Part shown: one piece after another, positions 30,933 through 40,220 of the stretch
Layout: each line of letters opens with the position of its first letter
Position numbering within the stretch: position 1 is the first letter of the stretch
Origin: Micromonospora chokoriensis
GTDB taxonomy: Bacteria > Actinomycetota > Actinomycetes > Mycobacteriales > Micromonosporaceae
DNA: 64,000 nucleotides
NCBI RefSeq assembly: GCF_900091505.1
Contig: NZ_LT607409.1
Span: forward strand, 248,001 to 312,000
Direction: 5' to 3'
Notes under the pieces: generated by a model
The model's input: the letters and a program-made list of their open reading frames with translations, nothing else
Told to the model about the DNA's origin: nothing
Databases searched by the model: none
Program-made: the position numbers and the translations under genes

Positions 30933-32318
30933 TTATCGGCGAACGCGGTCGAGCACGTCGTCCCGGAGCGAGACCATCCGATCACGGGAGGGCGCCTCGA
31001 CGTTGAGCCGCAGCAGCGGCTCCGTGTTGGACGCACGCAGGTTGAACCAGGCGCCGTCGGGGAAACGCAGGGTGAGCCCGTCCATCTCGTCGGCCACCGC
31101 GTCCGGGTACGCGGCCCGCACCTCGGCCACCGCCGCCGCCTGGTCGGTCACCGTCGAGTTGATCTCGCCGGAGGCGATGTAGCGCTCGTACTCGCCGGCC
31201 AACACGGACAGCGGCAGCGACTGCTCGCCCAACGCCGCCAGGGTGTGCATCGCCGCGAGCATGCCGGTGTCGGCGAACCAGAAGTCACGGAAGTAGTAGT
31301 GCGCGGAGTGCTCGCCGCCGAAGACGGCGTTGGTGCGGGCCATCTCCGCCTTGATGAAGGAGTGCCCGACCCGGGCGACCACCGGCTGCCCACCGTGCTC
31401 ACGGATGATCTCCGCGACCGCGCTGGAGGTGATCAGGCCGTGGATCACCGTGGAACCCGGGTGCTTGGCCAGCTCACGCGCGGCGACCAGCGCGGTGATC
31501 GCCGACGGGGAGACCGGCTCGCCCCGCTCGTCCACCACGAAGCACCGGTCGGCGTCACCATCGAAGGCCAACCCGATGTCGGCGCCGTGCGCGACGACCG
31601 CCCGTTGGAGGTCGACCAGGTTCGCCGGGTCCAGTGGGTTGGCCTCGTGGTTGGGGAAACTGCCGTCCAACTCGAAGTAGAGCGGCACGATCTCCAGCGG
31701 CAGCGGCGACAGGGCGGCGTCACCCAGCACGGTCGGGACGGTGAAGCCACCCATCCCGTTGCCCGCGTCGACGACCACCTTCAGCGGCCGGATGCCCGAG
31801 AGGTCCACCAGTTTGCGCAGGTAACCGGCATAGTCGGGGAGAAGGTCACGCCGCTCGGCCGGCCGGGTCGGCTCACCGGCCGGACGGGCTTCGCCCGAAT
31901 CCAGAAGGGCCTGGGCCCGGTCCCGGATCTCCGACAGACCGCTCTCCTGGCCGATCGGACGGGCACCGGAACGGCACATCTTGATGCCGTTGTACTGCGC
32001 GGGGTTGTGGCTGGCGGTGAACATCGCGCCGGGCAGGTCGAGCGAGCCGGAGGCGAAGTAGAGCAGGTCGGTGGAGGCGAGCCCGATCTCGATCACCGAG
32101 CGCCCCTCGGCCCGTACGCCGGCGGCGAACGCGGCGGCCAGCCCGGGCGACGTGGCGCGCATGTCGTACCCGACGACAACCGCGTCGCCCGGCTCGTCAG
32201 TGGAGTTGAGCAACTGGGTGAACGCCGCCCCGAGGGCCTCGGCGGCTCGTTCGTCCCACTGGTCCGGTACCGTCCCTCGAACGTCGTACGCCTTCACGAT
32301 CTGGGACAGATCAGACAC
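30933..32318 (-). CDS. manB: Phosphomannomutase/phosphoglucomutase
   Basis: The protein has 461 residues. It converts mannose-6-phosphate to mannose-1-phosphate for GDP-mannose. Key sites of the α-D-phosphohexomutase family: TASHNPAQYNGIKMC (phosphoserine loop), AFDGDADRCFVVDERG (metal loop), GGEHSAHYYFRDFW (sugar loop) and the phosphate-binding C-terminal RASNTEPLLRLNVEA. Two GTG codons are open; the one at 32318 is 8 nt from AAGGAG and was chosen. It is the last gene of the conserved core block before the accessory region begins. Confidence 0.95.
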   Translation of the reverse strand: MSDLSQIVKAYDVRGTVPDQWDERAAEALGAAFTQLLNSTDEPGDAVVVGYDMRATSPGLAAAFAAGVRAEGRSVIEIGLASTDLLYFASGSLDLPGAMFTASHNPAQYNGIKMCRSGARPIGQESGLSEIRDRAQALLDSGEARPAGEPTRPAERRDLLPDYAGYLRKLVDLSGIRPLKVVVDAGNGMGGFTVPTVLGDAALSPLPLEIVPLYFELDGSFPNHEANPLDPANLVDLQRAVVAHGADIGLAFDGDADRCFVVDERGEPVSPSAITALVAARELAKHPGSTVIHGLITSSAVAEIIREHGGQPVVARVGHSFIKAEMARTNAVFGGEHSAHYYFRDFWFADTGMLAAMHTLAALGEQSLPLSVLAGEYERYIASGEINSTVTDQAAAVAEVRAAYPDAVADEMDGLTLRFPDGAWFNLRASNTEPLLRLNVEAPSRDRMVSLRDDVLDRVRR

Positions 32319-32388
32319 GTGTTCCACTCCTTGGCCGCAAGTTAGACACCGATCCTGAGCCTAACGGAGGCGCCGGGTCGTGCCTCGC

Positions 32389-33432
32389 TCAGCCGGGGAG
32401 CCGAGGAATGAAGACCGTGTGGCCACCCTCGTCGGTGGGCGGCTTCCCGGTCTGCGGTGGGCCAGGCATCGGCTGCGTCGCCTCCGGCACCGCACCGGCG
32501 CCGCCCGACGGTGCACCGTAGACCCCACCGGTGGCGGGGGGTCGCGGCGTCGGCACCGCCCCCCAGCTCGGGGCCGCAGGCTGCTGGCCGTACACCTGAC
32601 CGGGGCGACCGGGCGCGGCCGGGGGCCCACCACCGGCGCGGTAGGTGGTGCCGCCGGGGTTGCCCGGCAGCGCGCCCGGCGACTCGTCGGACGGCTTGCG
32701 GTCCTGCCGCGACCGACGCAACAGCAGCACGACGAGCAGCAGACCGACGGCCACCATCACGATGCCGAAGAACATCACCGGTGACCCTCCGCCGGACGAC
32801 GTCGCGGCAGCCGGTTTGGTGTCCGGCGCGCTGGACACCAGGGCTGCCGGGTCCACCGCCTCGTCGACCGTCGCGACGTCGGTGGGAGTCGGGGTGGCCG
32901 ATGCCGTCTTCGACGGCGTCGGCGTCGGGGTCACCCGTGCACCGGTCACCCGGGCCGCATCGCTGTGGCTGCCCAACGTCTGACCCTCGGCGCTGAGACC
33001 CACGCCGGTCACGACGAGCCGACCTCCGGTGGCACCCGCGGCGATCGCCACCCGGTACCGCACCGTGATCCCCTTGCCCTTGCACAGCCTCGGCTTCGCG
33101 GGCGACGTCTGCGCGGTCTGCACCGTGCCACTGCTGCCCGACACCCCCACCGGAAGCCAGCGCCCGTCCGCGGCGACCTCGACGGTCGCCTGTTCCGGCT
33201 GAAGACCCTCGAGACGCATACCCAACGCGGTACGCAGCAGGACGCAGCCGTCGGTGCGCTTGCGTACCGCGACGTTCACCCCCTGCGGGGAACCACCGGC
33301 GGCGAAGCTGCTGGCCGCACCGACCCGGACCACGTCGCTGTCAGCAGACGCCGGCGACGCGCCGAGCAGCACCAGGCCGCCCACCAGGGCGCAGACCGCC
33401 GCGAGCCGCGTCGTGCGTCGACGCACCGTCAT
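32389..33432 (-). CDS. Secreted, membrane-anchored protein with Pro-rich cytoplasmic tail
   Basis: The protein has 347 residues. An N-terminal signal peptide ends at about ASPASA, an exported β-rich domain spans about 30-165, a Thr/Pro/Ser linker follows, then one membrane helix at about 215-240 (VMFFGIVMVAVGLLLVVLLL). A cytoplasmic Gly/Pro/Gln-rich tail follows. This layout is common in actinobacterial envelope proteins with unknown ligands. ATG at 33432 was preferred, with GAGG upstream; a GTG two codons earlier is also open. Confidence 0.8.
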   Translation of the reverse strand: MTVRRRTTRLAAVCALVGGLVLLGASPASADSDVVRVGAASSFAAGGSPQGVNVAVRKRTDGCVLLRTALGMRLEGLQPEQATVEVAADGRWLPVGVSGSSGTVQTAQTSPAKPRLCKGKGITVRYRVAIAAGATGGRLVVTGVGLSAEGQTLGSHSDAARVTGARVTPTPTPSKTASATPTPTDVATVDEAVDPAALVSSAPDTKPAAATSSGGGSPVMFFGIVMVAVGLLLVVLLLRRSRQDRKPSDESPGALPGNPGGTTYRAGGGPPAAPGRPGQVYGQQPAAPSWGAVPTPRPPATGGVYGAPSGGAGAVPEATQPMPGPPQTGKPPTDEGGHTVFIPRLPG

Positions 33433-33686
33433 GATCACCTCGCCGTTCTCCCCGGGTGGGGTCCGCGGGACAGGCTACTACCGGCCCATCAGGGCCGCCG
33501 GTCATAGAGCGGCCCGGATGTGCGCGGCGTTACGGTTTACGGCCCTGCCTCAGACCCGGCCCGTCAACCGGCGGCGAGGATCAGCGTCGCCGCGCGTCGC
33601 CGCAGCTGGCGGGCGTGCTCGGGCAGGGTGCGCTGTGCGCGCTCGGGTACGTGGACGGCCTGCCTCACGAGGGCGCTCGGCCACGG

Positions 33687-34352
33687 TCAGTCGGCTTGTT
33701 GGGCTTGGGCCTGGGCCTCGGCGAGGGCGTCGCGGCTGAGGCGGTCGGCGGTGCGGGTGGTCGCCGGCAGCCGGTAGCGCGGGGTCAATGCGAGCACCTG
33801 CGCGGTCGCGTTCTCCAGGCTCATCCGATGCCCGACGCTGACGAAGACCGGCTTCACGCCGTCCTGGGTCCGCAGCACCCGGCCGACGACGTCACCGCCG
33901 TCGCGGAGCGACGACCAGGCGCCCCGCTGGTCAGCCGGCGGATCCCACGTCCCGACCAGTGGCGTCTTCCCCACCCCGATCGCGGCCAGCCCGGTGACCA
34001 CCCCGAGGTGACAGGCGAGACCGAACCGACGCGGGTGGGCGAGCCCGTGCCCGTCGCAGACCAAGAGGTCCGGCACCACGGTCAGGCGGTCCAGCGCGGC
34101 GAGCAGCGCGGGCAACTCACGGAACGCGAACAACCCCGGCACATAGTCGAACGCGGGCCGTCCCACACTGACCGCGGAATCAACCACCTCCAACGTCCGG
34201 GCGTCCAGCACCGTCACGGCCGCCGCCAGAAGGTCACCACCCGGGGAGTACGCGACATCCAGGCCGGCCACCGTCGCAGGCGCGCTCGGCCCCGGCCCGA
34301 CCAGGTCGACCAGCGGCCGCAACTCCTCCTGTACGGCCACCGCCTCCGCCAC
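33687..34352 (-). CDS. nfi: Endonuclease V
   Basis: The protein has 221 residues, matching E. coli Nfi (223). It nicks DNA (or RNA) one base 3' of deaminated adenine (inosine). The three catalytic acids are seen in GLDVAYS, FRELPALLAA and CDGHGLAHPRRFG. The sequence ending FVSVGHRMSLENATAQVLAL is typical. The GTG at 34352 fits the family N-terminus. The open frame continues 51 codons upstream into a palindromic repeat (34427-34505) and is not considered coding. Confidence 0.9.
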   Translation of the reverse strand: MAEAVAVQEELRPLVDLVGPGPSAPATVAGLDVAYSPGGDLLAAAVTVLDARTLEVVDSAVSVGRPAFDYVPGLFAFRELPALLAALDRLTVVPDLLVCDGHGLAHPRRFGLACHLGVVTGLAAIGVGKTPLVGTWDPPADQRGAWSSLRDGGDVVGRVLRTQDGVKPVFVSVGHRMSLENATAQVLALTPRYRLPATTRTADRLSRDALAEAQAQAQQAD

Positions 34353-34426
34353 AATGCCCGGCCCCGCCGGCTGTGCGTCTAAGGCTGGCCGTGCGCTGTC
34401 GTCCGGTCCCTCGCCCGCCGCCGGGC

Positions 34427-34505
34427 GTGATCCACTCGACTTCGCGGAAACGGGGCTATCCCACAGCGCTGGATGCCCCGCTTTCCCGAAACCGGAGTCG
34501 ATCAC
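34427..34505. repeat. GATC-anchored imperfect inverted repeat (family A)
   Basis: The 79-bp element reads GTGATCCACTCGACTTCG at one end and GGAGTCGATCAC at the other, with roughly three-quarters of arm bases complementary over about 35 bp and a loop of about 9 nt. It shares ends and internal GGAAACGGGGC-like sequence with elements at 13410-13486 and 53992-54066. Its edge supplies the stop codon of the 34502-34798 gene. Confidence 0.75.
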
Positions 34506-34798
34506 GGCCGGGACGAGCCGTCCGCGTCGACGCCGGTGGCACTCCCGTCCGTCGCACCCTGCGCCAGGTGATCACGTTGGTCGCCTCGGGCAGGGAACCC
34601 TCCCGGGGCAGCCTCGACGGAGGACTTTCGGCCTCTGATCAGGCCAAGGCCGACCGCGAAGGCAACGGCCAGGGCGACGCCGAACGCCACCCCACCCTTC
34701 GCGCCGAACACGGGGATGCCGATCGTCAAACCGATCGCAATGCCGACCGGCCATGCCCATACAGTGGACCAGATGCTCGTTGAGCCGGATCTCGCCAT
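34502..34798 (-). CDS. Small membrane protein, 98 aa
   Basis: Two hydrophobic helices (WAWPVGIAIGLTIGIPVFGA and GVAFGVALAVAFAVGLGLI) are followed by a hydrophilic tail. No Shine-Dalgarno site precedes the ATG at 34798, but TAAGAT lies 6-7 nt upstream, so a leaderless transcript is plausible. The tail ends inside a palindromic repeat that provides the stop, so its last residues may be recent additions. Function is unknown. Confidence 0.6.
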   Translation of the reverse strand: MARSGSTSIWSTVWAWPVGIAIGLTIGIPVFGAKGGVAFGVALAVAFAVGLGLIRGRKSSVEAAPGGFPARGDQRDHLAQGATDGSATGVDADGSSRP

Positions 34799-34799
34799 G

Positions 34800-35057
34800 C
34801 GTCGATCTTATTCGGACACACCAACGTCCACGCCCACCCTGCCCGCTGACCATGCCAGGAAACAGGCGTGCAGGATCCGGCCCCGGGGCCAGAACCACAT
34901 CCGCTTCCAGCGCTGCCAGGTCCGGCTCCGCCTCGTCCAGCGACTTCACGTCACCACCGAAGACTGCCTGCTCGTAACGCTCCCCCGCCCGCACCAACCG
35001 GGCGTCCACACCCTCGGCCGTCACCGGCCCCCTCGCGTCGGCCAACACGCGGAGCAA
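34800..35057 (-). pseudogene. Possible gene remnant after the immunity gene
   Basis: An open frame from a TTG at 35057, 3 nt after the immunity stop, encodes about 80 residues with good actinobacterial codon bias (ARLVRAGERYEQAVFGGDVK, then DEAEPDLAALEADVVLAPGP). It then runs into the promoter and frame of the 34502-34798 gene. It has no binding site and no family I recognise. It may be the broken start of a former downstream toxin-operon gene, or an unrelated open frame. Confidence 0.3.
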
Positions 35058-35060
35058 CGC

Positions 35061-35501
35061 TTACTCAGCTCTCGCGATGTCCGGGTCCGCGCCGAGGTCG
35101 CCAGCCACCCGGAGTTGCTCCTCGAACATCACGAACGTCCGCTTCCGGATTCCGTGAATGAGCGCTCGCTCCTTTGTCGTCAGGTGTCGGTCTTCGGCCT
35201 TCGCCACATCCCTGATCGCCTGCACCGTCTCGTAGAGCGCGAAGATCGGGCCCTCACCTTCGAGGTAGTGAGCCCGGAAACGCTCCACCTCCTGCACGAA
35301 CTCCTCAGGGCTACGACGAAAAACGTCACCTCCGACGTCGAAGACGATCTCGTCGAAGAGGTCGTTTTCCTCCCGCCAGCCGCCAGTATCGATGGCAACC
35401 CGCCATACCCTGGCACCACCGTCGGGTGTCTGAACGATCTTCACCGGCGACTGGTAATAGAGGTAATACGACGGGAGCACCAAGCCCGGCATTCGAACCA
35501 T
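35061..35501 (-). CDS. Putative immunity protein of the toxin at 35501-39871
   Basis: The protein has 146 residues, cytosolic and acidic. Its ATG shares one base with the toxin stop (TGATG), so it is translationally coupled, as expected for an immunity gene. The N-terminal half is β-rich (LVLPSYYLYYQSPVKIVQ, VWRVAIDTGGW). The C-terminal 45 residues (from FALYETVQAIRDVAKAEDRH) align without gaps to the last part of the toxin (HALYEVRRDVAALARAEGRS) with 17 of 45 identical by my count. So it may be immunity that mimics its toxin, or a derived toxin module. Function is inferred from position. Confidence 0.7.
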   Translation of the reverse strand: MVRMPGLVLPSYYLYYQSPVKIVQTPDGGARVWRVAIDTGGWREENDLFDEIVFDVGGDVFRRSPEEFVQEVERFRAHYLEGEGPIFALYETVQAIRDVAKAEDRHLTTKERALIHGIRKRTFVMFEEQLRVAGDLGADPDIARAE

Positions 35502-38500
35502 CAGGCATTCTCCTCATAGGTCGACTGCAGTGCCTGCCAGAACAGCTCTTGCTCGCGTTCGAGGATCCCGTTTGCGATGGCCCACTCGCGCCTCGTCAGG
35601 GACCGGCCCTCAGCACGGGCCAAGGCCGCGACATCACGGCGAACCTCATATAACGCATGCTCCCAGACCGCTACGGCGTCGAGAGCCGCCAGGTGCAGGC
35701 GGAACTCCACGAGGTGCTCATTCCGCATCCGCAATACGAGTTGTATGTCCCGGTAGCCGCTGTCTTCGGGAGATATAAACCGATCCTGAAAACTCACGAC
35801 CACGACGTCTGGGTGCTCGCGTATCCGCTCAAGCGCGGCGTACAGGTCGTTGAGGTTGCGGAACTCAACCTTCGCAGCAGCAAGGTCGAGCAGCTTGGAC
35901 GCATCGCCTCGATACTTGTCCACCTTGTCCTCGGCTCGACGGCGGTCTTTGGGTTCCGAACGCCAGCCGGGGTCACCGACACGGTGATCACCCACCTGGG
36001 CCAGGGACACTGCCAGCTGGTTCAGCTCCGCCTGCGCAACGACGGCTGCCGCGTAGAGGTCGTCCAGGTAATGCTGGCGATAAGAAGGGTCAGCCTGACG
36101 GCGCTTGTCGAATCCCGGCTGGGTCACCGGATCATCCGGTAGTTGGATGCTCGCGCTGATCCGCCGCTGCTCATCTGTGAGCGGCGTCGGCTGTGGCTGG
36201 TCCGCTTCGTTGTCGGTCGCCGCCTCCAGCCCCACAGCACTTCGCTGGGCGACGTCTTCCACCACCTCCGCGAGGACATCGATGGCCTGCTGATGACCGG
36301 CCAGGTGGTAGAGGGTCATCGGGCGCGCGGTCAGCGAGTTCGCCAGTTCGGGTGTGGACAGGATCAACCGAGCGAGATCCGGGTGCCGCGCCAACTGCGT
36401 GGTCAGGTGCCTGGCAAGTTCCGGTTCGTTCGCGGGCGGCTGCCGGTGGGCGCGGTCGAGCATGTCGCGGACCCGGGTGTCGGCAAAGAGCCGCGCAACA
36501 TCCCGAGCCGACGCCTCGTCCAGATCCGGCTGTAGCCGACGGAGCGCCGATGGGTCGACCGCTGCAGCGAACTCGACCGGACTCACTCCCGCCGCGAAGA
36601 TCTCGTCCAGGCTGCCGGCCACCGAAATGACGCCGGCCGGGCCGGCACTCGGGGAGGGTAGGCCCCGGTCAGCGCTGGACGAGGCGTCGACGGGCTCCCC
36701 ACCAGGCGAGGGTGGCGCTGAGCCTGGGCCGTCCAGGAGCAGGTGCATCCGATTGACGTACGGGTCACCGTGGCCGCCGCTGTCGTACGTCGAGGGGTGG
36801 TCCGGAAGGTCCGGCCGCTCGCTGAACCGGCCTCTGGGTAGCCCGCCGAGCGGCATCGGTCGGCCGTCACCGCCCAGCACCAGCGCGTCGATGCCGACCA
36901 CGTCGGGGTACAACGGCCGGTCCCGGACCACACCGGTCTGCGGGTCGACGTAGAGCACGGTGCCGTTCTGGTTGAGTGCCACCCAGGCGTGCGAACCGCC
37001 GTGCGCCCACTCGGTGACCAGGAACGCGTAGCTGCCGTGGCCCCCCAGGAGCAGTTGGTCACGCAGGTTGCGGTAACTCCGGTCGGCGGCCTGCCGCGCT
37101 TGGTCGGCGTACGTGCGCTGGCCGGACGGGGCGAGGAGTTGCTGGAAGCGCCCACCGGTGACGTCCTCGACCCGGCCTGGGCCGCCGGCTTCACCACGGA
37201 TGGGTCGACGGATGTCACCGTCGAGGTAGCCGTCGAAGGTGCGGGGCGCGGACACCCGGGGCCGCCCGTGGACCCAGGTGTCGAACAACGACAGCGTGCA
37301 GTCCAGGCAGTTGATGCCCCGGGTGGCGTCGGCGGCGGGACCTCCGTCGTTGAGGAGCCGGAACCAACCGCCGCGGCGGGGGTCGGCGGTACGGGTGATG
37401 GTGCCGTCCCGCTCGCGGGGCATCTGCCGTTCGACGTCGACCTGGTGCAGGGCGAGCGGGGGGCGAAGGCCGCCAGGCTGCCCGTACGGCCGGGAGTCGT
37501 CGATCGGTGGAGGATTGTCGTCGCCGGTGAGCCGAGACGGGCCGGACGTCTCCACCGCACCGAGCGCGAGCGCGCCCACGTCCCGGTTGGCGTGTTCGAA
37601 GGTGGCGGCGTCGATGTCCACGACCGGCGGTGCCGTGGTGCCGGTCAGCACCGCGTCTGCCAGGTCACGCCATTGGGCGTACGCGCGTGCTTCGTCGTTC
37701 GCGGCCCGCTGCCAGCCGTCGGCCCACTGCCGGTGGCCTGCCTGGTGCAACTGTCGGGCGTAGGTGGCGTACTCGATTGCCCTGCGGTCGTGCTCCGCGG
37801 CCCGGGCGCGCAGTCGGGTGGCCTCTGACTGGCGGCGGTTGTGTTCGAAGCCGGCCCGCTGCGATTCGTAGTGGCCCTGGTACCGCCGCCGCTCGGCGGC
37901 TTCGACCTCGGCGGCCCACTGCGCGGCGTAGAAGTCGTCGGGGTCGGTTGGCGACACGACCGGGTCGCCGAAGACCAGGTCGACGGGGATCGACGCCCGC
38001 CCCCGGGCCGGGTGCTCGGGTGCCGGGGCCGGTGTGCGCACGGCTGGTGTGGTTGCGCGGGAGGGCACGGCGGACCGGCCCACCGCTGTCGGGGTCGGCT
38101 CGACCGGCGGGGCAGCGGAAGGGCCCGGCAGCATCGCGCCGGGGGCGGTGGTCGGTGTGAGCGCGCTGGTCGACGGCGACCAGGCGGCCGGACCGGTGGT
38201 GTACGGCGGGCTCGCGGGCTGGCCCGGCGGGACACCGGTCGCCGGCTGACCAACCGGCTCGACGGTGCCGACCACGGGAGCGGCCACCGACGACAGCCTC
38301 GGATCGGTCGCCACCGACGAGAGCATCGGATCAGCGGCCACCGGCGGCAGCGTCGGATCGGTTGCCACCTGCGGCGGCTTCCATCCCGAGTCCATCGAGG
38401 ACAGCAACGAACCGGCCGCTACCTGCGACGGCCGGCCGGCGTCCACCGACGACGGCGCCGGATCAGAGGCTGCCGACGACGGCGCCGGATCAGCAACCAC

Positions 38501-39871
38501 TGCCGGCAGCGCCGAACCAGCAGCCGCCGCCGGCAGTGTCTGACCGGCGGAGACCGGTTGTGTGACGGCCACGTTCGCAAGGGAAGGTGCGCTCGCCGAC
38601 GGCATCGGCTCGGGCGCGCGCAGCGGACCGTCGACGTCGTCCAGGCCGGAACCGGCGTCCACCGATGCTGACGCCGAGACGTGCACGTCGGCGACGGCCG
38701 GCAGGTCGGCGCGTGGTGGGGCCACGTCGTTCGGTGGCGTGCCCTGCATCGGTACGACCGGCGAAGGTCCACCCGAACTCGCTTCGGACGAGGGGGGTGA
38801 CCCGAGCGCCGCCACCGACGGCAGTGCGGGACCGACGAGTGAGGCTCCGGCGAGGGCGTTGGTCTGTGCGTCGAGCCGGGCACGTAGCGCGTGGTCGGTC
38901 TGACCGGTCACCGAGCCGGTGGCTCCGGACGCGGCGGCGCGTGCGACGTCCTCCATCGAGGTCAGGCCCTGGCCGGTGGCGAGGCTGGCGGCGCTGTCGG
39001 CGAGCACCTCGCCGGTCATCTCCCGCCCCAGGTGTTCGCCGACCCGGGCCGCTCGCCCCGTCGCGTGCCGACCGAGCCCGGCGAGCGGCGCGACCGCCCC
39101 GCCGGCGAGCCCGCCGACCGCCGACGCGCCGAGGTCGGTCAGGTCCAGGCCGTGCGCCCGCCCGGTGGAGTTCTGGTACGCCTGGGTGGCCAGCGTGACG
39201 CCGGTCTCCTCCGCGGCCTCCTCCAGCCCTTCGCGGGCGGCCCGCTTGGCGAGCCCTCGCACCCCGTCCCGGGTGACCTCCTTGGCGGCTCGCTCGCCGG
39301 CCTCCCGGAGCCCGTGTTTGAGCGACTTGCTGGCCAGTTGCCCCATCAGCCGCTTGATGATCTGTTGGACCAGCAGCCGCGTCGCGCCGATCGCCGCGCC
39401 GGCGGCCGGGGAGGCGGCACCGGCGGTGAGCACCGCCGCCACCGCAACCGAGAGCAGCTCGATGACCAGGATGCCCAGTTCGATCCAGACTTCGAGCTTG
39501 GCGCCCTCGATGTCGCACCCGCATTCCTCCACCAGGCGGCCGAGGTCGGCGGTGACGGCGAGCAGCACGGGCAGCGGGGCGTCGGGGTTCTCGGCGATGC
39601 CTCGCCAGGCAGCCTCGAAAGCGGCGTCGACGGCCCCGACCCCGCCGTAGCCGTTGCGCACCTCGACGGCGGCCGCGGCGGCGTCGGTCTGCGGGCCGGC
39701 GAGCACGGAGGCGACGTCGTACCACCGGTCGGCGACGTCCCAGACGGCCCGCTCGTCGCCCTCCGGCCACTGCACACCGACCACCCAGTCGAGGGCCTCG
39801 TAGACCCAGCCTGGAACGTCCCAGAGTGCGAGGTCCAGTGGGTGTGGAATCGGGCTGGGCAGCACGCTCAT
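35501..39871 (-). CDS. Polymorphic toxin: CpnT-like N-terminus, papain-like deamidase and RelA/SpoT-like domains
   Basis: The protein has 1456 residues. The N-terminus (about 1-130, LPSPIPHPLDLALWDVPGWV) is the WXG100-like domain of CpnT-type exported toxins. A helical, hydrophobic/Ala-rich region (130-300) follows, then a long Pro/Ser/Ala-rich linker (about 350-650) with near-repeats. A papain-fold toxin domain has a likely triad Cys855 (GINCLDCTLSLFDTW), His961 (GGSHAWVALNQNG) and Asp976 (LYVDPQTG), as in glutamine deamidases. The C-terminus (about 1230-1456) has DRFISPEDSGYRDIQLVLRM and HLVEFRLH, which resemble the alarmone-synthetase fold. It was probably exported by a type VII system, and is followed by a coupled immunity gene. 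The ATG at 39871 has a weak binding site. Confidence 0.82.
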   Translation of the reverse strand: MSVLPSPIPHPLDLALWDVPGWVYEALDWVVGVQWPEGDERAVWDVADRWYDVASVLAGPQTDAAAAAVEVRNGYGGVGAVDAAFEAAWRGIAENPDAPLPVLLAVTADLGRLVEECGCDIEGAKLEVWIELGILVIELLSVAVAAVLTAGAASPAAGAAIGATRLLVQQIIKRLMGQLASKSLKHGLREAGERAAKEVTRDGVRGLAKRAAREGLEEAAEETGVTLATQAYQNSTGRAHGLDLTDLGASAVGGLAGGAVAPLAGLGRHATGRAARVGEHLGREMTGEVLADSAASLATGQGLTSMEDVARAAASGATGSVTGQTDHALRARLDAQTNALAGASLVGPALPSVAALGSPPSSEASSGGPSPVVPMQGTPPNDVAPPRADLPAVADVHVSASASVDAGSGLDDVDGPLRAPEPMPSASAPSLANVAVTQPVSAGQTLPAAAAGSALPAVVADPAPSSAASDPAPSSVDAGRPSQVAAGSLLSSMDSGWKPPQVATDPTLPPVAADPMLSSVATDPRLSSVAAPVVGTVEPVGQPATGVPPGQPASPPYTTGPAAWSPSTSALTPTTAPGAMLPGPSAAPPVEPTPTAVGRSAVPSRATTPAVRTPAPAPEHPARGRASIPVDLVFGDPVVSPTDPDDFYAAQWAAEVEAAERRRYQGHYESQRAGFEHNRRQSEATRLRARAAEHDRRAIEYATYARQLHQAGHRQWADGWQRAANDEARAYAQWRDLADAVLTGTTAPPVVDIDAATFEHANRDVGALALGAVETSGPSRLTGDDNPPPIDDSRPYGQPGGLRPPLALHQVDVERQMPRERDGTITRTADPRRGGWFRLLNDGGPAADATRGINCLDCTLSLFDTWVHGRPRVSAPRTFDGYLDGDIRRPIRGEAGGPGRVEDVTGGRFQQLLAPSGQRTYADQARQAADRSYRNLRDQLLLGGHGSYAFLVTEWAHGGSHAWVALNQNGTVLYVDPQTGVVRDRPLYPDVVGIDALVLGGDGRPMPLGGLPRGRFSERPDLPDHPSTYDSGGHGDPYVNRMHLLLDGPGSAPPSPGGEPVDASSSADRGLPSPSAGPAGVISVAGSLDEIFAAGVSPVEFAAAVDPSALRRLQPDLDEASARDVARLFADTRVRDMLDRAHRQPPANEPELARHLTTQLARHPDLARLILSTPELANSLTARPMTLYHLAGHQQAIDVLAEVVEDVAQRSAVGLEAATDNEADQPQPTPLTDEQRRISASIQLPDDPVTQPGFDKRRQADPSYRQHYLDDLYAAAVVAQAELNQLAVSLAQVGDHRVGDPGWRSEPKDRRRAEDKVDKYRGDASKLLDLAAAKVEFRNLNDLYAALERIREHPDVVVVSFQDRFISPEDSGYRDIQLVLRMRNEHLVEFRLHLAALDAVAVWEHALYEVRRDVAALARAEGRSLTRREWAIANGILEREQELFWQALQSTYEENA

Positions 39872-39887
39872 CGGGGATCCCGGGCCG

Positions 39888-40220
39888 TCAGGGTCGGTCG
39901 GTGAGCCGGCCGAAGCGGGAGGCGTTGGCGCCGTCGGTCTGCACGCTCGCGTCAACCGCGCGCACCACGTCGCCACCCAGCTCGGTGAGCCGGTGCCCGA
40001 CACCCGCCCAGGCCCGCATGACGGTCTGCTCGATCTCGCGGTAGTTGCGCTCGAACGCGGCGCCGATGTCGTCGCGGCCCCACGGTCTCGCACCGCTGGC
40101 GGTCTCGATCGCACCACCCTCGGCCGCTCGGCGGGCCGTCACCGCCTCGCCGGCGAGCGACAGGTCGGTGCCACCCCGACGCGCCCGGGACGGATCGAGC
40201 CAGAGCTGCCCGTCGGTCAT
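39888..40220 (-). CDS. Small type VII secretion-associated protein (WXG100/EspC-like)
   Basis: The protein has 110 residues and is mostly helical. It has a central ARPWGRDDIGAAFERNYREI followed by a helix. This size and pattern (Trp-Gly between two helices) is typical of proteins encoded just upstream of T7SS-exported toxins and often needed for their export. Its ATG overlaps the YbaB-like stop (ATGA), and the toxin starts 17 nt after its stop. Confidence 0.75.
   Translation of the reverse strand: MTDGQLWLDPSRARRGGTDLSLAGEAVTARRAAEGGAIETASGARPWGRDDIGAAFERNYREIEQTVMRAWAGVGHRLTELGGDVVRAVDASVQTDGANASRFGRLTDRP

Noticed and set aside
34353..34505. Longer endonuclease V with an extra 51 residues
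   Set aside because: The extension is translated from a palindromic repeat element and the family starts at the GTG at 34352.
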